Positions 6,799 through 13,429 of a DNA stretch of 32,068 nt are shown here, piece by piece. The translations under genes and the position numbers were made by a program. The stretch is taken from IMG/VR virus record IMGVR_UViG_3300037497_000050, positions 1-32,068 of that record; one strand, given 5' to 3'. Source of the stretch: a virus. Positions within the stretch are counted from its first letter, which is position 1, and the number at the start of each line of letters is the position of its first letter. The notes beneath the pieces are model-generated. The model had not been told where the DNA came from. It saw only the letters and a program-made list of their open reading frames with translations, and made no database searches.

Positions 6799-7019
6799 CC
6801 GATCTTCGGGATCTGGACGATCAGCCCCTCGGGCTGCTCCCGACTCTTGCGGCTGGCGTGGATCCCCGCCCTGGCCATCGTCAGGGCCATCGCCTCCGCT
6901 GGCGTCACGCCCTGCCCCTGGTTCGCCGCCTTGTGCAGCAGCAGTTCCGCCGCTGGATGGAACTTCACCTCGATCTTCCCCGCTTCCTTGTCTGTTACCG
7001 TGATCACGACCTGTGCCAT
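6795..7019 (-). CDS. Small hypothetical protein (74 aa)
   Basis: The sequence MAQVVITVTDKEAGKIEVKF followed by HPAAELLLHKAA and a helix (GVTPAEAMALTMARAGIHAS) is a compact beta-then-alpha pattern that I have seen in small phage early proteins, but I cannot name the family. The ATG at 7019 has GAGGAG about ten bases upstream. A competing ATG at 7026 in another frame is closer to that site but leads to a low-complexity product, so it is rejected. The stop overlaps the next start (TTGA). Confidence 0.6.
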   Translation of the reverse strand: MAQVVITVTDKEAGKIEVKFHPAAELLLHKAANQGQGVTPAEAMALTMARAGIHASRKSREQPEGLIVQIPKIG

Positions 7020-7040
7020 TGGGCATATACTCCTCGGGTC

Positions 7041-7328
7041 CTACAGTGAACTACTGGGCCGAATGCCCAAGTAGGCAAACACCAACGTCACCTTCAGCAG
7101 TAGGACGGGCAGGAGCTGCAAGAGGCGAGCGATCAGCGCTTCGTTGTTGAGCGTCAGTCCCTTGCGCGTCTGCGCCTGAACCTGTCGCCGCGTGCGTCGC
7201 TCCGTCTGCCGCTGCATATTGGAGCCGTGCCCATGCGTGCCACCCCCGACGTCGGCGAGGGTTGGGGCGAGCTGTCGCAGGAGGCGACGGCGATCGGCGA
7301 TCAGGGCAAGTAGTTCGGGATCGTGCAT
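7041..7328 (-). CDS. Small protein with C-terminal membrane segment (95 aa)
   Basis: The first gene of the leftward block. The start chosen is the ATG at 7328 (MHDPELLALIADRRRLLRQL), with GGAG about ten bases upstream. The open frame continues to 7514, but that part runs into the operator-like repeats and looks non-coding. After a charged, Gln/Arg-rich middle (QRQTERRTRRQVQAQTRKGL), residues about 70-90 form one transmembrane helix (LLQLLPVLLLKVTLVFAYLG). It is probably tail-anchored in the inner membrane. No family is recognised. A holin is possible in form but unsupported. Confidence 0.55.
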   Translation of the reverse strand: MHDPELLALIADRRRLLRQLAPTLADVGGGTHGHGSNMQRQTERRTRRQVQAQTRKGLTLNNEALIARLLQLLPVLLLKVTLVFAYLGIRPSSSL

Positions 7329-7461
7329 AGAGGAAACGCTCCAGGCAGGGTACGAAAACAAATATAGCTCACTAGTGTTGTCGCTGGAATGGCAGGGGGA
7401 GGAAACGACTCGGCCCCACTTGCACACGCCTATACGTGCGCAAGGAGACGTGGGAGCTGAA

Positions 7462-7537
7462 ATAATGCTGTCACGCTGTAACGCATTGCAATGTAACATC
7501 TTAGCGCCTGTCAAACGCTCGTTGGTGACAGCATTAT
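7462..7537. repeat. Perfect 13-bp inverted repeat flanking a candidate promoter (operator pair)
   Basis: ATAATGCTGTCAC at 7462-7474 is matched exactly in reverse complement by GTGACAGCATTAT at 7525-7537. The arms enclose a leftward promoter-like sequence and a 10-bp palindrome CATTGCAATG (7484-7493). The core TGCTGTCACG recurs at 7656-7675. The arms are about 63 bp apart, roughly six helical turns, which would suit looping by a dimeric regulator. A regulatory role is inferred. Confidence 0.65.
7485..7514 (-). promoter_or_regulatory. Candidate leftward promoter inside the inverted repeat
   Basis: On the minus strand a consensus -35 TTGACA (7514-7509) is followed after 18 bases by TGCAAT (7490-7485; four of six -10 positions match). 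It would give a leader of about 150 bases before the ATG at 7328. The weak -10 and long spacer suggest a regulated promoter. The flanking inverted repeat could hold a repressor or activator. Confidence 0.4.
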
Positions 7538-7556
7538 GGCATTTCTAAACTCTTTC

Positions 7557-7632
7557 CCTAGCACCCGATTCCTGATCGGTTTATTACTGTATCGCGAGGA
7601 AAAAATAAACCGATGTAATATCGGGTGCTAGG
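7557..7632. repeat. 76-bp imperfect palindrome centred on TCGCGA
   Basis: Outer arms CCTAGCACCCGAT (7557-7569) and ATCGGGTGCTAGG (7620-7632) pair perfectly. After a 5-by-5 mismatch, inner arms ATCGGTTTATT (7575-7585) and AATAAACCGAT (7604-7614) also pair perfectly. The exact centre is the 6-bp palindrome TCGCGA (7592-7597). No T-run follows on either side, so it is not a normal terminator, and it lacks tRNA features. The two-tier symmetry suggests a binding or processing site for a dimeric protein (origin, resolution or recombination site). Confidence 0.75.
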
Positions 7633-7655
7633 CAAACTGTTCAAAATGGGCAAAA

Positions 7656-7675
7656 TGCTGTCACGTGCTGTCACG
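7656..7675 (+). repeat. Two tandem TGCTGTCACG repeats (operator/iteron-like)
   Basis: TGCTGTCACG occurs twice head to tail with a 10-bp period, about one helical turn. The same 10-mer is at 7466-7475, and a 9/10 match is in reverse orientation at 7524-7533. Four copies within 210 bp of non-coding DNA are unlikely by chance. They probably bind one regulator or a replication initiator. Confidence 0.65.
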
Positions 7676-7851
7676 GTCGTGTGTGTGTTGCGACTATTTT
7701 CCTCAGGATTTGGGAGGTATTCTTGCTCTTGTTCAGGAGGGAGGATCGTGTCTCTGTAGGAGGGAAATCGTCCGTGATCAAACCAGACAAGACAGGGGAA
7801 AAGGATGCAAGCGCGCAGCGTTTCCACAAAGGACGCAACGGTGGGGTGTTG

Positions 7852-8151
7852 ATGAGTGGCAATCCCAATCGGAAAGTCAATAGCGGAGGACGTCCACCCA
7901 AGCGGTTCCGCAACTGGTGTCGCAAGATGCTCGCGAAGGACTACACGACGCGGAACGTCCGCAAGATCCTCCGCGCTGGCGACGCCAAAGACATGAAGGG
8001 GATGATGGAGCTGCTGGCACGGTACGGCTACAACGACCTGACGAAGCAGAGTGACCTGAAGCTCAAAGCTGGTGGCGAGCTGCTCGACCTGCTGCATGAG
8101 GCAGCACTCACGACGCGCAAGGCCAAGACACCCACGCGCAAGGGGAAGTGA
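7852..8151 (+). CDS. Candidate small terminase subunit-like DNA-binding protein (99 aa)
   Basis: The start MSGNPNRKVNSGGRPPKRF is the 'NPN...GGRP' N-terminus common in phage proteins that precede the large terminase. It is followed by a helical, basic region (NVRKILRAGDAKDMKGMMEL). Its position two genes before the large terminase suggests the DNA-recognition subunit, which chooses the packaging site, but the protein is short for that family. The open frame begins at 7681. A GTG at 7774 with AGGAGG ten bases upstream is a serious alternative start and would add 26 residues. I chose 7852 for the N-terminal motif. Function is inferred from position and composition. Confidence 0.55.
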   Translation: MSGNPNRKVNSGGRPPKRFRNWCRKMLAKDYTTRNVRKILRAGDAKDMKGMMELLARYGYNDLTKQSDLKLKAGGELLDLLHEAALTTRKAKTPTRKGK

Positions 8152-8153
8152 CC

Positions 8154-8312
8154 ATGGATCGCCACACCTTTCTGTCACGCTTCCTCCTGGCGATCGCTGC
8201 CATGTTAGGAGTCTCCGCGTTCCTGCCGAAGCGTCCAACGTACACGGTGCAGATGCGAACGACGCTGCCTCCTGTCAAGTGGCGTAAGCTCAACGATGCA
8301 GATCGCGCATGA
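8154..8312 (+). CDS. Tiny membrane or exported protein (52 aa)
   Basis: A short gene encoding MDRHTFLSRFLLAIAAMLGV then SAFLPKRPTYT and a basic tail ending LNDADRA. Residues about 6-24 form a single hydrophobic helix, either a signal anchor or a signal peptide. The start two bases after the preceding stop has a GGGGAAG site, and its TGA overlaps the large-terminase ATG (ATGA), so it is translationally coupled to packaging. The function is unknown. Small membrane proteins beside terminase genes exist in some phages, but none matches clearly. Confidence 0.6.
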   Translation: MDRHTFLSRFLLAIAAMLGVSAFLPKRPTYTVQMRTTLPPVKWRKLNDADRA

Positions 8313-9790
8313 GCTTCGCCACCGTCCGGCGTGCTGAAGCGAAGCGCACCCTGATCAGGTGGCGTGAGCAACCCGCGCTGTTCGTGCGGGAGTGCTTCGG
8401 TATCAACCCTGATCGCTGGCAGCGCAAGGCACTCCGCGCGTTCGCCACGGATCAGCGCTTGGCAATGAAGGCGTGCAAAGGGCCAGGCAAGACGACCTGC
8501 CTCGCCTGGATGATCCTCAACTTCATGGCTACCCGTCCTGACTGCAACGTCGCCTGCACCTCAATCACGGGCGACAATCTGAGCGACGGCTTGTGGAAGG
8601 AGCTGGCCAAGTGGATGCACAAGTCGCCGTATCTGCAGGAGGCGTTCGAGTGGCAAAAGACGCGCATCGTCAGCCGTGTGCCAGGGCACGCCGCGACGTG
8701 GTGGTGCTCAGCACGTACCTGGCCCAAGGACGCCGACTCCAGTCAGCAGGCGGACGCACTCGCCGGACTGCACGCGGACTATATGCTCTTCGTGATTGAC
8801 GAAGCAGGCGGCGTCCCCCTTCCGGTCCTGGCCACAGCGGAGGCTGCGCTCGCAGGCGGGATTGAGACCAAGATCTGCATCGCAGGCAACCCGACGCATA
8901 CGGAAGGCCCGTTGTGGATGGCGTCAACACAGTTCGCGCATCTGTGGACCTTGTTCGAAGTCACGGCAGATCCCGACGATCCCGATCGCACGCCCCGCGT
9001 CTCCAAGGAGTGGGCCCAGCAGCAGATTGACATGTTCGGCCGTGACAATCCCTGGGTGCTCGTGAACGTGTTCGGGAAGTTTCCGCCAGCCTCCATCAAC
9101 GCCTTGCTCGGTCCTGACGAAGTACGGGAGTCCCAACGTCGCACCATGGACAAGAGCGAGTATCAGCACTGGCAGAAGCGGATCGGCATCGATGTGGCAC
9201 GCTTCGGTGACGATCGCACCGTCCTCGCGCCCCGTCAGGGACTGGTCGCGTTCCCCTTCGTGGAGATGCGCGGGGAGCGGACAACGCAGATCGCCGCCCG
9301 TGTCATGCTGGCGAAGGACCGCTGGGGCAGCGAGCTGGAGATCATTGACGACACGGGCCACTGGGGTCACGGCGTGATTGACAACCTGCTGGCCGCTGGG
9401 CACACGCCCGTGGGAGTGCAGTTCCACGCCAAGGCCATCGACAAGCGGTACAAGAACCGTCGTGTGGAAGGCTGGCTCCGGATGGCGGAGTGGGTGCGAC
9501 GCGGAGGGATACTGCCTCAGCACCCCGACCTGATGGGTGAGCTGACCACACCGACCTACACGTTCGTCAACGGCGTCTTCCACCTGGAGGAGAAGGATCA
9601 GGTCAAGGAGCGCCTGGGGCGGAGTCCCGATCTGGCGGATGCCTTGGCACTCACCTTCATGCTCCCTGAAGCGCCCAGCTCGCAGGACTTGCCCTTGTGG
9701 CTGGTGAAGAAGAAAGGCACGGTCGCCCACGAGTGGGATCCCTACGAGTTCACGGGGAAGCGGGACTACATGAACATTGGAGTGGACTGA
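8309..9790 (+). CDS. terL: Terminase large subunit (packaging ATPase/nuclease)
   Basis: This is the motor that threads DNA into the prohead and cuts it. The ATPase part has Walker A KACKGPGKTT (residues 54-63), Walker B MLFVIDEAGG (159-168, with D164 and the catalytic E165) and a coupling motif AGNP (about 192-195). The RNase-H-like nuclease part has IGIDVARFGDD (D295), EIIDDTG (D347/D348) and SPDLADALALTF (D441, D444), so all expected acidic residues are present. The length (493 aa) is normal. The ATG at 8309 overlaps the previous stop as ATGA. It heads the structural cassette, an order unlike T7, where terminase is last. The C-terminal ~45 residues after the nuclease probably contact the portal. 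Confidence 0.95.
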   Translation: MSFATVRRAEAKRTLIRWREQPALFVRECFGINPDRWQRKALRAFATDQRLAMKACKGPGKTTCLAWMILNFMATRPDCNVACTSITGDNLSDGLWKELAKWMHKSPYLQEAFEWQKTRIVSRVPGHAATWWCSARTWPKDADSSQQADALAGLHADYMLFVIDEAGGVPLPVLATAEAALAGGIETKICIAGNPTHTEGPLWMASTQFAHLWTLFEVTADPDDPDRTPRVSKEWAQQQIDMFGRDNPWVLVNVFGKFPPASINALLGPDEVRESQRRTMDKSEYQHWQKRIGIDVARFGDDRTVLAPRQGLVAFPFVEMRGERTTQIAARVMLAKDRWGSELEIIDDTGHWGHGVIDNLLAAGHTPVGVQFHAKAIDKRYKNRRVEGWLRMAEWVRRGGILPQHPDLMGELTTPTYTFVNGVFHLEEKDQVKERLGRSPDLADALALTFMLPEAPSSQDLPLWLVKKKGTVAHEWDPYEFTGKRDYMNIGVD

Positions 9791-9791
9791 C

Positions 9792-10559
9792 ATGTTCATG
9801 CAACGCGAGCACCTCACGCCGTATCTGGTGCGGGAGCTGCGGCCACTCCTCCAGCAGCACTGGCGGACGATCGCGCACTACCAGGACATCCCGCTGGATC
9901 CCGACTGGAATCGGTATGACCACGCGCAGGTGGACGATCAGCTCCGCGTCTACACGGTGCGGACTGTGACGGGGTACACGCTCGTGGGCTACGCGATCTT
10001 CATCGTCAACTTCAACGGACACTATCGCTCGTCACTCCAGGCGGTGCAGGACGTGCTGTATTTGGACCCGAGCGTCCGCAAGGGCTGGACCGCGCTGCAG
10101 TTCCTGAAGTGGTGTGACGCACAGCTCCAGGCGGACGGTGTCCAAGCCGTCTATCATCACAGCACGGCACAACACGACTTCGGCGTCCTGCTGAGGCGGA
10201 TGGGATATGAACAGGTGGATATCATCTACGCACGGAGGCTGGACCATGGCAGCAACAGCAGCGATCGTCACGGGAGTGGGCACGCTGATCAGCTCCGGCG
10301 TGGGAGCGATCGGGCAAGTCAAGAGCAACAAGCGGATGCTCAGGAAGCAGGACCTGGCGCTCGCCGAGCAGAAGCGCGAGACCGAGGAGTTGCTCGCGGC
10401 GGAGCGCACGGCAGCGGACCAGGCGGCACGGAATCTAGCGGCGTCACGCCAGCGACGACTGTTGGCCGAGGGGAAGAGCCAGTCGGTGGGGAAATCGGGA
10501 ACGCTGTTGACGGGAGCACGTGGCCTGGCGTCAAAATCGTTGCTGGGAGGCTAGCATGA
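9792..10559 (+). CDS. GNAT acetyltransferase-like protein with out-of-frame C-terminal extension
   Basis: Residues about 1-150 (MFMQREHLTPYLVRELRPLL to MGYEQVDIIYARRL) match small phage GNAT-like proteins located between terminase and portal. The core includes YTLVGYAIFIV strands, a region (VRKGWTALQFLKWCDAQLQA) in place of the acetyl-CoA loop, and a final FGVLLRRMGYE helix-strand. They are assumed to acetylate an unknown substrate. The ATG at 9792 has GGAG nine bases upstream. Unusually, no stop follows the domain. The frame continues for about 105 low-complexity Gly/Arg/Ala/Ser residues through the whole next gene and stops exactly in an ATGA overlap with the portal start. Either the stop was lost or the overlap is used. 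The GNAT call is by pattern only. Confidence 0.6.
   Translation: MFMQREHLTPYLVRELRPLLQQHWRTIAHYQDIPLDPDWNRYDHAQVDDQLRVYTVRTVTGYTLVGYAIFIVNFNGHYRSSLQAVQDVLYLDPSVRKGWTALQFLKWCDAQLQADGVQAVYHHSTAQHDFGVLLRRMGYEQVDIIYARRLDHGSNSSDRHGSGHADQLRRGSDRASQEQQADAQEAGPGARRAEARDRGVARGGAHGSGPGGTESSGVTPATTVGRGEEPVGGEIGNAVDGSTWPGVKIVAGRLA
10246..10554 (+). CDS. Small head-associated protein of unknown role (102 aa)
   Basis: A hydrophobic, Gly-rich N-terminus (MAATAAIVTGVGTLISSGVG) is followed by a long charged coiled-coil-like helix (RKQDLALAEQKRETEELLAA) and a short Gly/Leu-rich tail. Similar small proteins occur just before the portal in Bbp-like podoviruses. The ATG at 10246 has GGAGG seven bases upstream. 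The gene lies wholly inside the extended GNAT frame, one base offset. The strong start signal and ordinary composition make this frame the better-supported of the two. The stop is just before the portal start. Confidence 0.65.
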   Translation: MAATAAIVTGVGTLISSGVGAIGQVKSNKRMLRKQDLALAEQKRETEELLAAERTAADQAARNLAASRQRRLLAEGKSQSVGKSGTLLTGARGLASKSLLGG

Positions 10560-12322
10560 CCATCGTGTCCGCGATCACGGCGACGGGGCGTCCCGCCTCA
10601 CGTCGACAGTATTACGAACTGCAACGTGCGCAGGCCAAGAATGAGATCGGCTCCTTCACCAGTCACTGGCAGGAGCTGAACGACTTCATCCTGCCGCGGC
10701 GTGGGCGGTTCACCACGAGCGACACCAACAAGGGTGATCGGCGCTCACGCAACATCATTGACTCGTCGGGCACGTTCGCGGCCAACACCCTCCAAGCGGG
10801 GATGCACAGCGGCTTGACGTCGCCTGCGCGTCCATGGTTTCAGTTTGGTGTGGCTGACCCGACGCAGTCCGACCTGCCGGAAGTCCAGGAGTGGCTGCAC
10901 GACATTTCGGATATCGTGCTCTCCAGCTTCGCGCGGACGAACGTGTATCACAAGCTGCCACTCTTGTATCGCGATGCAGGCGTCTTCGCCACGGGGGTGA
11001 TGATCCACTTGGAAGACAAGGAGCGCACCGCGCACTTCGATGTCTATCCGGTGGGCAGCTACATGCTCACGACGGATGCCAAGGGCAAGGTCAACGGCTT
11101 CATCCGTGAGTACCGCTTGCAAGTGCACCAGCTCCTGACGGAGTTCGGACAGAAAAAGGCGGACGGCACGTTTAACTGGAGCAACTTCTCCATGCAGGTG
11201 AAGATGCTCGCCGAGAACGGACAGCTTCAGGAATGGGTTGACGTCGTGCACATTATCACTGAGAACTACCAGTACGACGCCAAGCGCGGTCCCATGGTGG
11301 AGTCGAAGCTCAAGAAGTATGTCCAGTGCTACTATGAGCCAGGGATGAACCTGACCTGGCCCACGCTGGCGATGGATATCTTCCTTGACGAGAGCGGCTT
11401 TGACGAGTTCCCCGTGTATGGCTTCCGGTGGGAAGTCACGGGTGAGGATGCCTACGGGACCAACTGCCCGGGCATGACCGCGCTCGGTGACATCAAGCAG
11501 TTGCAGCACGGTGAGAAGCGCGGTGGGCAGGCGCTCGACTTGCTCGTGAAGCCACCCATGAAGGGAACGACCGCGATGCGCAATGCCAAGGCATCCATCA
11601 TCCCTGGTGACATCACGTATGTGGATGAGACCAATGAGAAGGGCGGGTTCAAGCCCGTCTTTGAGATTCGTCCTGACCTGGACAAGCTCGAGGCCAAGCA
11701 GGAGCAGAAGCGGTTCCTCATTCGTCGCGCGTTCCACGAAGATCTCTTCCTTTCCATGATCAGCGACAATCGCCTGCAACGGGCGACGGCGCGTGAGGTG
11801 GAAGAGCGACATGAGGAGAAGCTGCTGGCCCTGGGCCCAACGGTGGAGCGTGCGTTTGAAGACGTGCTTGATCCCATGGTCACGCGGCAGTTCAATATCT
11901 GCCAACGGGCTGGCCTCATCCCTGAGCCACCTGAAGTGCTACGCGGCCGAGCGCTGAAGATCGAATACATCAGCATCATGGCATCGGCACAGAAGATGGT
12001 GGGCTTGGGGCAGCAGGATCGATTTGTCTCATCCGTCATTCAGCTGGCTACCGTGAGTCCCGATGCGTTGGACGGGTTGGACATTGATGAAGCCGTTCGG
12101 ACGTATCGCACGATGACGGGCGTGAGTCCCAAGCTCTTGCGCAATCCCAAGGAGATCGCGAAGATCCGTGAGGGACGCGCGAAGGCTGAGCAGGCCAAGG
12201 CACAAGCTGCCACCTTGAAGGACGTGGGATCAGCCGCGGCATCGCTCTCGAAGGCCGATACGCGGAAGCCCAGCGCGTTGAATGATCTGCTGTCACAACC
12301 CTCTATCCCCGTGGGGAGCTAA
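10556..12322 (+). CDS. Portal (head-to-tail connector) protein
   Basis: A 588-residue protein of the podovirus head-to-tail connecting family. It forms the dodecameric ring at the packaging vertex. Characteristic segments are the N-terminal helix with WQELNDFILPRRGRF, the RNIIDSSGTFAANTLQAGMH block, PARPWFQFGV, and the conserved LPLLYRDAGVFATGVMIHLE stretch. Later segments are YGTNCPGMTALGDIKQLQ, the basic RAFHEDLF and the C-terminal helices (ATAREVEERHEEKLLALGPT), the clip/wing-like tail region. The ATG at 10556 has GGGAGG five bases upstream, which decides it over an upstream in-frame start at 10520. The C-terminal ~100 residues are Ala/Lys/Gln-rich and probably flexible. Confidence 0.92.
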   Translation: MTIVSAITATGRPASRRQYYELQRAQAKNEIGSFTSHWQELNDFILPRRGRFTTSDTNKGDRRSRNIIDSSGTFAANTLQAGMHSGLTSPARPWFQFGVADPTQSDLPEVQEWLHDISDIVLSSFARTNVYHKLPLLYRDAGVFATGVMIHLEDKERTAHFDVYPVGSYMLTTDAKGKVNGFIREYRLQVHQLLTEFGQKKADGTFNWSNFSMQVKMLAENGQLQEWVDVVHIITENYQYDAKRGPMVESKLKKYVQCYYEPGMNLTWPTLAMDIFLDESGFDEFPVYGFRWEVTGEDAYGTNCPGMTALGDIKQLQHGEKRGGQALDLLVKPPMKGTTAMRNAKASIIPGDITYVDETNEKGGFKPVFEIRPDLDKLEAKQEQKRFLIRRAFHEDLFLSMISDNRLQRATAREVEERHEEKLLALGPTVERAFEDVLDPMVTRQFNICQRAGLIPEPPEVLRGRALKIEYISIMASAQKMVGLGQQDRFVSSVIQLATVSPDALDGLDIDEAVRTYRTMTGVSPKLLRNPKEIAKIREGRAKAEQAKAQAATLKDVGSAAASLSKADTRKPSALNDLLSQPSIPVGS

Positions 12323-12325
12323 CCG

Positions 12326-12700
12326 ATGGCCGGACGTCCTGAAGAACGAGTCGCCGTTCGCAACGCTGCCAGCCCAGGGCAGGTGCGACGGGCAAAGAAG
12401 GAAGACCGCTTCAACCGTGAGAACGAGCTCAAGGACATCCACGAGCTAATGCAACGCCCGTCCTTTCGACGCTTCATCTGGCGTGTCTTGACACAGTGCA
12501 AGGCTGAGGCCAGCGTGTTTGAGCAGTCATCCAAGATCTACTACAACTCTGGACAGCAGGACATCGGACACTTCATCAAGGGTGAGATCGTCCAGGGTGC
12601 TGAAGCGGAGTGGCTACAGTTGTTGCAAGAACGGTTCGCGGCTGCACGCACGCAGCTGGGTGCCGATGAGTTGGACACACCTTCAGAAGACGGAGAATAG
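12326..12700 (+). CDS. Bbp19-like phage head protein (124 aa)
   Basis: The pattern RPSFRRFIWRVLTQCKAEASVF followed by SSKIYYNSGQQDIGHFIKGEIVQ and AEWLQLLQERF fits the Bbp19-like family of small phage proteins encoded between portal and scaffold in Bordetella phage BPP-1 relatives. The exact role is unknown; location suggests a head-assembly factor. The N-terminal ~40 residues are basic and probably disordered, and the C-terminus is acidic. The ATG is three bases after the portal stop. Confidence 0.75.
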   Translation: MAGRPEERVAVRNAASPGQVRRAKKEDRFNRENELKDIHELMQRPSFRRFIWRVLTQCKAEASVFEQSSKIYYNSGQQDIGHFIKGEIVQGAEAEWLQLLQERFAAARTQLGADELDTPSEDGE

Positions 12701-12701
12701 T

Positions 12702-13424
12702 ATGGCCACGAAGGAGGAGACTGAAGCTGCTGCCGCTACCGCCAAGGCAGCTCAGGAGAAAGAGGCCGCTGAGAAGGCGGCAGCTGAGGCATTGCTTGTC
12801 GAGCAGAAGGCCAAGGATGATGCGGCTCGCGTAGCGCAAGAGCAACAGCAGAAGGAGAAAGAAGTTACCGACCGTGCCGCGGCAACTGAGAGGGCCAAGC
12901 TGGAGGCACAGGAGTACAACTTGACGCTTGGGAAGGACTCGGCCCTGGACAATGCGGTCCTCGAGAAGACAGTCGCCATTGCGCGCGGACTGGGACTCTC
13001 ACAGAACGCGGCCCAGCGTATGCTCGAGCACTTCGAGGGCGTGACGGCCGAACGACTCACTGCGCGGCAGACAGAGTATGCTCCGGGTGGATCGTTCTGG
13101 ACCGAACAGGTGAAGACCTGGGAGAAGGCAGCGCTCGCTGATCCTGATCTTGGCGGCACGCCCGAGGTGCTTGCGGCGAACGTCAAAGAAGCGCAGCGCG
13201 TCTTTGATACCTTCTTCGATCCTGAAGTGAAGGAGTTTTTGGATGTCACGGGCTTCGGCTCACATCCACAGTTCCTGAAGGGGTTCGTGAAGTTGGCCAA
13301 GGCGTTCAGTGAAGGAACGCTGCGTCGGCCAGGCAGTGGAGCACCCGAAGGCGGTCGACGGGATGGTCCCGTTGAAGACCGATTCTACAAGAAGAAGAAA
13401 GATCTCTCAACCCCAAAGGAGTAA
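12702..13424 (+). CDS. Capsid scaffolding protein
   Basis: A 240-residue protein whose position immediately before the major capsid gene, and whose composition, mark it as a scaffold that organises capsid assembly and is then lost. Residues 1-70 are an almost pure Ala/Glu/Lys/Gln coiled coil (TEAAAATAKAAQEKEAAEKA). The middle (GLSQNAAQRMLEHFEGVTAE, FDPEVKEFLDVTGFGSHPQF) is helical. The C-terminus is Gly-rich and then basic (DRFYKKKKDLSTPKE), the usual coat-binding tail. The ATG at 12702 has GGAG six bases upstream, and the open frame extending to 12519 is rejected because it overlaps the Bbp19-like gene. No maturation protease is visible next to it. Confidence 0.8.
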   Translation: MATKEETEAAAATAKAAQEKEAAEKAAAEALLVEQKAKDDAARVAQEQQQKEKEVTDRAAATERAKLEAQEYNLTLGKDSALDNAVLEKTVAIARGLGLSQNAAQRMLEHFEGVTAERLTARQTEYAPGGSFWTEQVKTWEKAALADPDLGGTPEVLAANVKEAQRVFDTFFDPEVKEFLDVTGFGSHPQFLKGFVKLAKAFSEGTLRRPGSGAPEGGRRDGPVEDRFYKKKKDLSTPKE

Positions 13425-13429
13425 TGCTC

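Larger units (their letters stand above)
7329..7851. other. Divergent intergenic control region (~0.5 kb) with dense symmetric repeats
   Basis: No convincing gene is present. The region separates the leftward and rightward blocks and is visibly richer in A and T than its flanks. It contains a 13-bp inverted repeat, a candidate leftward promoter, a 76-bp imperfect palindrome and a two-copy tandem 10-mer, listed separately. Strong ribosome-binding-site-like purine runs (AGGAGG at 7735-7740 and 7758-7763) lie before the first rightward gene. A good rightward promoter was not recognised, so rightward transcription may use a phage-specific signal. Confidence 0.7.

Noticed and set aside
6370-7026. 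Longer 218-residue version of the TTG-start gene
   Set aside because: The extra N-terminus is Gly/Asp/Arg low-complexity sequence overlapping a better gene in another frame.
7361-7389. Second leftward promoter with -10 TATATT
   Set aside because: The -10 is good, but the matching -35 position (TTCCAG) has only two of six bases and there is no extended -10.
7557-7632. tRNA gene or tRNA-like element
   Set aside because: The long symmetric arms have no T-loop or anticodon pattern; the pairing is 13+11 bp rather than a cloverleaf.
7615-7644. Leftward promoter TTGAAC-18-TATTAC overlapping the palindrome
   Set aside because: Four of six matches in both boxes with an 18-base spacer; the -10 lies within the palindrome arm. 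Too weak to list as a feature.
7558-8238. 226-residue minus-strand frame
   Set aside because: Antisense to the palindrome, the candidate small terminase gene and the tiny membrane gene; low coding plausibility and no ribosome-binding site.
8924-9817. 297-residue minus-strand frame
   Set aside because: Shadow of the terminase gene, whose ATPase and nuclease motifs are intact.
10745-11905. 386-residue minus-strand frame
   Set aside because: Shadow of the portal gene, a GC-rich third-position artefact.
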